A DNA stretch of 64,000 bases, taken from Rhynchonema sp. JSB1_4. Lineage: Eukaryota; Nematoda; Chromadorea; Monhysterida; Xyalidae. The notes under the pieces were generated by a model that ran no database searches, was not told the origin of the DNA, and worked only from the letters and a program-made list of their open reading frames with translations. The stretch lies in assembly GCA_030248065.1 (NCBI GenBank), contig JASAMV010002496.1:1-64000 (forward strand), read 5' to 3'. The number at the start of each line of letters is the position of its first letter. Within the stretch, counting starts at the first letter, position 1. Below, one piece after another: positions 55,146 through 64,000 of this stretch. Made by a program: the position numbers and the translations under genes.

Positions 55146-58100
55146 ATGTTGATTTCATGTTTATTATCCAATTTTGCTGCGTTGTTGATCGTTGTCAGAT
55201 GTCATCAAAATGCACAGGTTCATTTGTCTAATTTTCAAATAAAATTTAGTCAAAATTGATCAGCTTTTTTCACGTGCGAGCTTGTATTAAGTAAAACATT
55301 GCCCTTTTAACGTTTATTCTAACGTTGTGAAACATCAGCCGATCGATTTCCAGCCTCATAACACCGGCGGCCACAACCACGGCAAATTCGGCACCCAAGA
55401 GGAGATTAAAAATGCTGAGTTAGTGGATTTTGCTTGTTTAGCGTTTATTGCAGGCTCCGATGTCTCCATAAAGGTCACTTCACGCAAGTAATAAGCCATT
55501 TATATTATATCAAATTTACATCGTTCATGAAGAAAGCTTTCTATGTACATACTAGTGTACATATGACTATGGTGGAACCGAGCTTTTCCGACCTCAATAT
55601 AAAGGTTAACTTTGTTCTACATAGGTATAGAATCGCAGCGTGAGCGTGAGGCTGTGCTTTACAGCATTTTGTTCATTGATAATGGTAGCTATGTAGTAAC
55701 GGGAAACTGGGTACGCGATCGGAGTGCTGCCCAGCTTACTCGTTCTGATTTCGTTCAGGAACAGCCATTTGACTGTTAACCGGGTTTGGCTTACTTGTAC
55801 ATTCGTTCCCTGTGATTCCCGTTTCTACTTTGCCCGCTCTTCCACCACAGTATTTTTCAAACATGGGAACATTAATTTTTTTCCAGACATATCAAGTCGC
55901 ATCTGGAGGGCGACATCGACGTCGACGAGCGAAATATGACGGATGAGCAGCTGCAATTCTATTACTTCAAAATGTACGACCTGAATCAGGACAACGCACT
56001 GGACGGGCTGGAGATGTTGAAAGCGATCACGCACTCGCTGGGAAATAATGTGTGAATCGCGATCACACATTTTTGTGTGAATTGCAAAACACACACATTT
56101 GTGTTATTTCTGGTGTGATGTACACAAAAACTGTGTCGTTCCAGAAAAAACGCACAATAATGTGTAAAATTCACACATAATTGTGCAAAGATTGTTTACA
56201 CTTCACAAATGTTTCACCGATAAAAAAATCACGATTATTTGAAACGTGAACGATGATTTTACGTTTGTAACACGAGGATAAAAGAAAGTTTGCTCAATAT
56301 TGTGTTTCATTTTCTGCTGCTATTTTCTGGTGGCACAGTGACGCAACGCATTGGTCCAATGGAGATTTCATCGTATTTGGTTCACTTTTTCAAGGTTTGC
56401 ATAATGAGAGAACGTGATTTTGAGAGTTTTTTGATTTTCATTAGAATCTGCCGCAAAACAAAGCTTTTATGCACATATTTTATTCCAGTTGGAGTCGCAC
56501 ATCAATCTAGTTATCGAAGATGTCGAAGCAGACATGACCAAATCACAACCACTACCGTCAGGGAGCCCGCATGAGCAAGTCAGGGACCTATTCGTCTGCA
56601 TCACCATGAAAAATATCGAATTCCCAAGAAAGCCAGGTGAATGTGCTTCAATGGGTGATGTTGTGATGGTCTCATGAATGTATTTACTGGCCACCTACCA
56701 TTTGTTCTGGTGTACTTTATCCAGCACAAACTCAACAAGTGCTGCATCTGTTAGATTGTCTTGGTGGTCGCCCAAAGGCACCACCCGATGAATGATAAAT
56801 CGTATTCGTTGTACCAGATGTTCAAATCGGAGCAAGCCTGCTTTCCCGAATAGCTGTATATTTTTAATGATATCACGAGAATTTTATGCTATTGAATTTC
56901 TCAACGTGGCCGTACAATGTATCAGCAGACAGCCGTGCACTTCAGCTCCAGAAGACTATTTTACGCACCCAGGTTTATAGCGTAAGATGCACAAAGTGCG
57001 TCGTGGTCTGTAGCCGTGCGTATCATGACGCCTGTGGCTCAAGTTCACACACAATCTGTCTATATTACGTTTATGTGATCTATTCTATTTCACATATTTA
57101 TTTTACATTTTTTTTATTTGAAGTCTAGCACATGTTTCTCGAAGTAGATGTATGAATTTCGTTGTTCAAATCTTGTGTTTTCGAAATTCCTATGCTTGTA
57201 AGTTTCGGTGTTTTATGCCCGATGGATATGATTTTGCACGAGGTACTTTTTTGTCAAGCCTTTTCACACATTTGTCCATGATGCAATTTGCTTTTTTTCA
57301 ATTTTTTGAGGAACAGTCTGTTCGGATACATTTTTATACTTTCATCTCTGCGTTTCATGAACACAATGCGGTCTATCCATGCTCTTTGTAATCTGTATTT
57401 CATTATGTTGGCTGACAAACGCAAAAAACTACTTTCATTACGTGAATAAGAACGTTGATAATCACACAGAAACAAAGGAGCACAATGCACAATAAAGTGT
57501 GTTTAATCACACAGTGGTGTGTGAATAATCACACAAATCCGCCATTGTGGTTAAGGATATAAATCACACAGGAAATGTGTGAAAATTCACACACAATTCT
57601 ACCTGTTTCCTGAAAGGTCGATTTCTGTGTGAATAATCACACAAAATGTGTGATTTGGCAGTACTATTTCCCAGCGAGCACTTGCATCAGGAGGAGACAC
57701 ATGACACCGCTGGCAAACGCAGCAAGTTCCCGTAATTTTTGTGATTCTGAACAATTTTAATTGTCATATACCGTTTTTCTTCTCATAGAAGACTTGGGTT
57801 TCTGTTTTTTTGCGACCCTCTGACACCGGAGGTTCTATTGGGAGGGGGACAGCTGTTGAGAGAATGCGGCATGTGCATATGGACCTCCCCCACTTTCCTG
57901 GTTCTTCTCGACAAGTATTTGGGCTCACATTGAGTGTATTTTGGGGCAGGCAAGTTGCATGCGAGACCGATCCGTGAGCAAGGAGTTGCTTCCACAAAAC
58001 CAACCAAACAATTCCATTTCTTCACTGACAAAATTCATCTTGAAAAAACAACACCTCTTTCTTACATTTTTTCAGACGAGCATACGACCAACAATCAGCA

Positions 58101-58251
58101 GCCGCCGGCCAAAATCGGCGACTCTGAGCTGGAACAGATAGTCGACGGCATATTGCGTGACACGGACATAAATGGCGATGGATATTGTGAATTCCATGAG
58201 TTCATGCGCGCAAAGGCTATCGAGGACGCAAGACAGCAAGCGCACCATTGA
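55146..58251 (+). CDS. MCFD2: MCFD2-like EF-hand secretory protein, copy 2, exon interrupted by an element
   Basis: Exons: 55146-55217 (signal peptide MLISCLLSNFAALLIVVRC, then HQNAQ), 55354-55418, 55887-56049 and 58076-58251 (TGA), with a displaced coding piece from 57679 to about 57730. EF-hand loops DLNQDNALDGLE and DINGDGYCEFHE keep their calcium ligands. The coding sequence runs AITH, is then broken by a 1.65 kb inverted-repeat element (56034-57678), and resumes as HLHQEETHD; human MCFD2 has a continuous AITHVHKEE. A possible donor at 56050 and an acceptor ending at 57678 would remove nearly all of the element in frame, adding six residues. However, the phase from the 57679 piece into exon 58076 does not match (2 versus 1), so the gene may have another exon or be damaged. 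AATAAA at 58488-58493 may be its polyadenylation signal. Confidence 0.8.
56034..57678. mobile_element. 1.65 kb inverted-repeat element inserted in an MCFD2-like coding exon
   Basis: Ends CTCGCTGGGAAATA and TATTTCCCAGCGAG; both subterminal regions are dense in TGTGTGAAT and its complement ATTCACACA. Removing it restores codons for AITHLHQEE, which parallels human AITHVHKEE. CA flanks both sides, a possible 2 bp duplication. No transposase frame was recognised. Confidence 0.8.
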
Positions 58252-58487
58252 CTGCGACTGCCTGCGAAACTGTTGCTTCAAGGATCGTGTATACAGTCAC
58301 TATTCGATATGGTCATATACTTTGTACCGTGTCCCCAATGTTCGCAGTACTTAAGCTGTTCGTTATATGCAGCCATGTTCGCGTGTGCGAGTGCGCTTGA
58401 CACACACACGCAAAGCTTGCTGGGCCTTATTTGTACATATGCGGTAAACACTGTTTCGTCATTGTCGTAGTGGGCGAAGTTTGATGG

Positions 58488-58493
58488 AATAAA
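58488..58493 (+). terminator. Candidate polyadenylation signal of MCFD2-like copy 2
   Basis: AATAAA about 240 bases after the stop codon, in a region without other features. Confidence 0.4.
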
Positions 58494-59787
58494 ATGAAAA
58501 TCTGAACCAAACTTTGCAGTGCAGTAGTTACTTATGTGTGGGTTTCGATTGTCGCTTGATCACTTTTTACCCTTTGGGAGGTCTGCGCCAAGTCCCTTAG
58601 TCACTTTTCACAAAAAAAAGAAAAAAGTGGTTTTGCGCCACTACATCACGGGTGGCGCTTGATCATTTTTTTCAAACTCTCATAACTCGATCTACAGGAC
58701 AGTTTCCGGAGGCTGATTTTTGATGGGCAGGCAGAGCCGTGAATTTTATCGCCGCTTCGAATGGACCAACGCAGTATCAAGTCCAACTGCGAAAGTCTAT
58801 GTGTCCAACAAGGAGGGATGTTTTCAGAATAATGTATTTCGCGTTCAAAAAGCGCACATGCCTGGTGCGAATGAAGCCCAATGGAACTATTGGGAACAAA
58901 AATAATTTTCAAAAAATTTCCCACCACAGCCCCACTGTCTGTGACTTGCAAACTCCGATCGGTATTTTCACAGACGTCGAATATAAAATTGGCAACGCCG
59001 ATACCGGAGTTTTCCATGTGAAGCCCCCATGGTTCTGTTTACAGAGTTTTCGACTGCTGACACTGCACGTCAGGTCTGCCGCATGCATCACGAAATACAG
59101 TACATACGTACAGTAGGCATGTAACAACAAATATTTATTTTTTCGCTTTTTGATTTGCACGCCCTGCGTGTGCACATGGTTGCATTCACAAAGTGATGTT
59201 GTACTCTAGCTCTCTCTGCAACAGCGACAACACACATACTGCACCACGCGACACAATACTATATGTGTACCAAAACATAAGCTCAGGCGGGCGCGCCAAA
59301 ACAACACCTGCAAATGCGGTGCCCTGCGGCGCGCGCGCTGGGTGGTTGTGCAACATTGAGGTCCAATCAATCACAGGGAAAGTGGTGTTTGAGATTGCGG
59401 GAGGCGACTGCATGTCTTTAGTTGCTCCACACATTGCCTTGCCTGTGAGTGCTATGCTGGTGTGTTTGGATTGTTTTGGGGCCGAAAATCCGCCTTGTGC
59501 TTGTCACGCTGTTTGTGGGTGCCATAGAGCCGCAGCTGATCTCCTCGTGTGCATTCACGCAAGAGCCCATGTTCATGGTTCAACGGTACCCACAAATCAG
59601 TTGCGCACGAGGTTGTGTCCCTCTCCACTGGTTCTGCGTTGTGCAACGTGAGAAAACAGCGTTTTGTTTTTTTCCTTTTGGGCGTGCTTGGTTTCGTTAC
59701 AAAATTTCTGCCTCCGACGCTTGGGACATTTTTTGCTCTTTCAGATTTTTGTTCACCACGAATAATTTTTTTGTCCCACTTGCAAGA
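58494..59787. other. Intergenic, nothing recognised
   Basis: Short open frames on both strands lack splice-consistent partners or recognisable motifs. No inverted repeat noticed. Confidence 0.5.
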
Positions 59788-59789
59788 TA

Positions 59790-60063
59790 TTGGTCGCACA
59801 ATGGCTATATAAGAATTCATCAAATCAATCCTGATTTTCACGTTCAGTCACTCTTAACCACTGTGCTATTTGTGATTCTCACAAAACATTCTCACCTGAA
59901 AATAATCCAGCAGATCAACCACGTTGCCGCAGGTCTGAAACATTCTCTTTACTACATGCTTTGTGTGCGATCACGCAACGCAACGTCACCACCCCGTCAC
60001 TTTCCCTCTCTACGATTCAGGAAAAAAATTTGACCAATTCTTATAAAGTCATTGTGCCACCAA
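59790..60063. mobile_element. TA-flanked MITE, copy f, full length
   Basis: TTGGTCGCACAATGGC to GTCATTGTGCCACCAA with TA at 59788-59789 and 60064-60065. Very similar to copy e. Intergenic. Confidence 0.88.
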
Positions 60064-60065
60064 TA

Positions 60066-62818
60066 CTTGTTTGGGTTACCACATACAAGCATGTACTGAG
60101 TGCAGTAATGTTGGTCTGTTTCGCCCTGCTTTAGCAGACAGACCGAGGCGCCAGGGCTCGTCAGCTCAGGTTCGTTAGCGATGAAATTTGGTGTTCAAGG
60201 TGTGTACACATGTACATAGCATGGTTTCAACTTCCTCGGTGAATGAAAGTGATATTTATTTATTGTAATCGAGTCTAAAGAATAATGCCACGTCGACGAT
60301 TACAGGTGGGTGCTTGATTTAATATTTCACTCAACATGACCGTTCTCCCAAAGACGCATTTCAGAGACCGACAAAACGAAGCGACTTAACACGACGTACA
60401 TGCAGGAATAGAGCTGACGGGCAGGCGGTCCAATACAAAACTCACACCTGGTGGTGAGGCGTTACATACGAGACGAACAACAAAACAGCTGTTTTCCCTG
60501 CAAAACAATAACCAGCACAGCAGTTAGTCATCGTTTTCAATTGCAAGCCAATCTAATCATGACAAGCTCATGGTCCGGACATGCTATTTCGAAAGTTAAG
60601 GGGTACATATGTCGACATGCCGCCATGGGCATAGAGATCAGTTTGCCTGTACGTTCATGAACACTATTGAACATCAAAAGACAGGAAATATGTAAAACAC
60701 CGTGACTAATGTTGTGTGGATTATTGGGACAATTAGTTAAACATTATTGAACATCAAAGACACGAGAATACATAAAATATAGTGACCAACATGTTGGGTT
60801 GCAGTAACTGGCCATATTGTGTCAACGGCGAGTGATGCAAAAACAGCATTTGGTAGCATTGTACCATTTTAATCGCGAAATCTTGGCGCATACGTAAAAA
60901 ATTATGAGACCTGAGTTCCAATGCAAGATGGCGGCAAATTGAAACTCGAAGATATTGATCACAGAGCACGATATCACGACAGGAGTCAGTTGGGTGAATG
61001 CAAACATGCACTAGAGAGGAGTGCCATGGTCTTGACAGGGTCACACAATTGTCCATACGGTGCGCCGTTGCAAGTCAGATGCTTTAATCGACAATGGCAA
61101 TGACTGGTGGTGTCAACACATCGTTTGGAAACCGGGCCTTCACTGAAGGTTATGTTTACTGAACGCAGGTAATAATATCGGAGTGCACTTCATTGAAAAT
61201 ATTGAGAGTGAGAAAGATGAACTTGCATAACATCTGATTCAAATTCAACACAGACAGGTTGGGCGCGCCTGAACGGTTTTTGTTTTGTCTCGGATCTGGA
61301 TCACCCGCGTTTTACAGAATCGAGTTCGATTGTTTTCATAAACATTTTGATAACGAAACTATAGACACATTAATAACGAGCTTCGAGCTGTCATAAAAGC
61401 ACAGAAGTTGACACATTGCTGGTCAGCGCACTATTATACCTGATATGTCTTGACTGGGAAAGTGGATTAGGCGATGAATCAGAATCTTCAAATTTTGCGC
61501 CACTGTTTTGCTTGAAATGATATGAGTATGGCGAGGCGACCACAACCAGCCCGACAATTCACAATATAGTACAAATGGAATGTTAAGTTCGTGTTTTACT
61601 GAAATGAGTCCATTAATTTTTCATGTTTCGCACCTACCTACTTGTTATGCAAATCATTTTTTTCAAAATCCTCCATTCGGGAGCTGGCTTTGACCATCAC
61701 AATCATTCTACAAGTTTGGAGGCGTAAAGTAATGTGATTTGTCATCCATTCTAGAATCCAAAGAAACAGTCTGATTGGTCGTAAAAGCAGTCTGATATCG
61801 AAATCACAATAATAACAGAACCCATCAAAATAACGAGGTTCTCGAGTTGCCACCCCAAAAGCATTGCAGTTCAAATGCAGAATACATCACCGTCACGTCA
61901 ACACAAATCTATTGCATGACAGTGTGTTGACAAAGTGGATTATAAAAACATATCCGCCGAAGGATACTTCCGTTTGCTTGAAGTGAACGGTGAACCAGCC
62001 CGACGATTTATAATACGCGACATGGAATGGAATTTTCCGTTCGTAGTTTGCTGGGGTAGAGTTCATTTGTTCTGTATGTTCCGCGCGACAGGTGGGTGCT
62101 TTGCATGTTTTCCGTCGTCTTAACATCCTTTATTCCCAATTCAGTGGGCGGTAACGAATCGCCACTCCTCTTGCATGCCACATGCTTTCGTTGACCGACA
62201 ATCGACTGACAAACGAAATTTGGTAAAAGATGACAAAACTGCCACCAAAGTCATTGAGACACTTCGACACTTATTGCACGTATGTTTTGTAACGTCGGCC
62301 CAATATCTGATCTTTGCTATTTTGGTCGGCAGTGGTTATATTCCCCATTCAAACACATCTTGCGTAACAATTCGCAAAAAAGGAAGGAGTTTGGAGGGTC
62401 AAAGACGTTTTGCAGACACAGCAAATTGGATCAAGAGCTTGAACGCAAGGACAAGACAACGATAGACGGCAGACCGCATGACGGGAGAAGAAACAAACAG
62501 CTGTTCATTACTGTTTTATGGCTAGAGAGGATACTACACAAGTATGCTGTTTGCGGGTGACTGAGAAACAGTTAGGCAAATCATGAAACTACATATCAGC
62601 AAGGCAAAGCGGAATATCACGTTGATTTTTTATTGCCCGAACGCCTCGTAAGGGCGGGCTTAGGTTGAATCCGGAAACCGGAATCCGGAATTATTTCCGG
62701 AAAACGCATTATTTTTGCATGTATGTAAATTCTTGCGTTTTCCGGAAATATTTCCGGAACCTAGAAATGTTTTGCATTTTTGCATGCAAATTATTTCCGG
62801 ATTCCGGATTTAACTTAA
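60066..62818. other. Intergenic, mostly unassigned
   Basis: Apart from the direct repeat at 60659-60800 and a CCGGAAACCGGAATCCGGAA-type inverted tract at ~62667-62815, no gene or element was recognised. Confidence 0.5.
60659..60800. repeat. Direct repeat of ~60 bp, two copies
   Basis: ATTGAACATCAAAAGACAGG at ~60665 recurs as ATTGAACATCAAAGACACGA at ~60745; similarity continues through ACATAAAATA and GTGACCAA. No inverted ends or coding sequence. Confidence 0.65.
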
Positions 62819-63363
62819 AGGGTGTGTCTAACGTCTCTTAACCCCATGTTTTATGAGGTGCAATCGAAAGATGACCTCGACAGCCCGTCGTGTGCAAAAA
62901 ACCGCGTCTTGTAGCCCGCTAAATCGCGAAATCTTGAGGGTTACTTTTCGAATTAAATCAATTTCCGGACACAAAACTCCAGGCGCTTTTGAATCGGCGC
63001 TACTCACGTTTGGCGTTTTTCTGCTGAAACATTGCATGTTTAAGCGCGGCTCAGCCGCCTATACAATGCACGTAAGCGCTCAACACACACCGCTCTGGCT
63101 GCTGGCTTGACTGTGGACACAATGAATGTTTCATTTAACCCACAGAAGCTGGTTTGTGTGTGTTTCGCTTCGTCTTCGTAGCTCTTTTCCGTCTTCTCAG
63201 TCTGAATTTTGTGTCCGGAAATTGATTTTATTCGGAAAGTAACCCTCAAGATTTCGCGATTTAGCGAGTTAGAAGACGCGGTTTTTTGCACACGGCGGCC
63301 TTTCGGGGGCATCTTTCAATTCCACCCGAAAAACATGGGGTTAGGAGACGTTAGACACACCCT
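62819..63363. mobile_element. TTAA-flanked foldback element, family T2 (545 bp)
   Basis: TTAA at 62815-62818 and 63364-63367. Ends AGGGTGTGTCTAACGTCTC and GAGACGTTAGACACACCCT, with inverted arms of roughly 140 bp (CGATTTAGCG and AAAACCGCGTC segments match in reverse). It carries two copies of ATGTTTCA-type sequence in opposite orientation near its middle. Confidence 0.88.
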
Positions 63364-63367
63364 TTAA

Positions 63368-64000
63368 AGGGCTCGGGACATAACCGAAGGAAGGGTATCA
63401 GGACATATTGTTACACACCGTTGGAAAGCATTCCGACAGCCTATGTCACGCACAAATTTTAAGCCCCTTGGAGATTCGCTATCTCTTGGTAGAGCGACTT
63501 TTCGTTACAGAAAAAAGTGAATTTTTGCACAAATTGGAACGACCGGTGCAGAAACCCCAAATGAGTTGAAGGTCAAGTAACACATGGATAGGATTACAAC
63601 AGCTTCCGAATAGCTTACCATCACAACTTCAGTCGCTCAAAGCATTACTTCACACGGTGAGGGTGCGAAACCTTCCAAAAATCGGCCTTATTTTTCGAGA
63701 ACACAAGTTTGTCCCTAAATTTTGCGGCCACGCTTAGCGCTGCGGAAATAAGAATGCAATGGGGAAATAGAGCATCGTCGAAAGTACCAGAAAATAAGGT
63801 TTTTAAATTTTTTAACTCGTGGCTGGCTCCGTGACAGGCCTAAAAATCCATTAAATTGCCGCTAAATTAGGTGGTTACATTCATCGCCAGAATTGTGACA
63901 CATAAAGGCCACAGATTGTATCGGATTCGAAACAAAAAAATGAGAGAAACGTCTGTTTTAACTACCTATCAAGGTCCGAAGACCCCAAGATCTACAGATC
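63368..64000. mobile_element. TTAA-flanked element, family T1, copy 3 (cut by window end)
   Basis: TTAA at 63364-63367 then AGGGCTCGGGAC. The sequence follows 53151 onward almost base for base to the end of the window. Its left TTAA is also the right TTAA of the element at 62819-63363. Confidence 0.88.

Noticed and set aside
1..64000. Bacterial operons or CRISPR arrays
   Set aside because: No compact same-strand gene runs, ribosome-binding sites or regularly spaced direct repeats with unique spacers; genes have spliceosomal introns throughout.

Overview
The window looks like nuclear DNA from an invertebrate animal. The genes are split into 65-320 bp exons by GT-AG introns, the recognisable proteins are metazoan families, and much of the rest is transposon-derived. 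A nematode or another ecdysozoan is possible: the cysteine spacing of the first two genes recalls the nematode T20D4.11-like (DUF19) secreted domain. The species cannot be fixed from this window.

Layout. (1) 1-9.1 kb, minus strand: two tandem paralogues of a cysteine-rich, probably secreted protein; the left copy runs off the window. (2) 13.0-20.5 kb, minus: a PLEKHD1-like gene (PH domain followed by a long coiled coil). (3) 22.6-41.2 kb, minus: an RPS6KC1-like gene (PX, MIT and split pseudokinase domains). Its 7.4 kb intron holds an intact 1429-codon non-LTR retrotransposon that encodes a Ulp1-like protease ahead of its endonuclease and reverse transcriptase. (4) 41.8-47.0 kb: a gene-free block of nested G/C-tract-rich repeats. 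(5) 48.5-58.3 kb, plus: two tandem MCFD2-like genes (signal peptide, His/Gln-rich stretch, two EF-hands); the second has a 1.65 kb inverted-repeat element inside a coding exon. (6) 58.3-64.0 kb: intergenic DNA with repeats.

Two trafficking-related families are present, the endosomal PX/MIT kinase and the MCFD2 cargo cofactor, but nothing shows that the neighbouring genes work together. The striking theme is short non-autonomous DNA elements. Several unrelated families sit at TTAA targets, mostly with AGG or GGTG ends. hAT-like elements have 8 bp target duplications, many of them perfect. Six copies of a TA-flanked element share the end TTGGTCGCACAATGA. A 9-mer, GATGTTTCA, occurs 20 times on the two strands together, in introns, repeats, intergenic DNA and coding exons. 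No transposase gene for the DNA elements was recognised. All exon coordinates were derived by hand from splice signals, reading phase and family or paralogue similarity.
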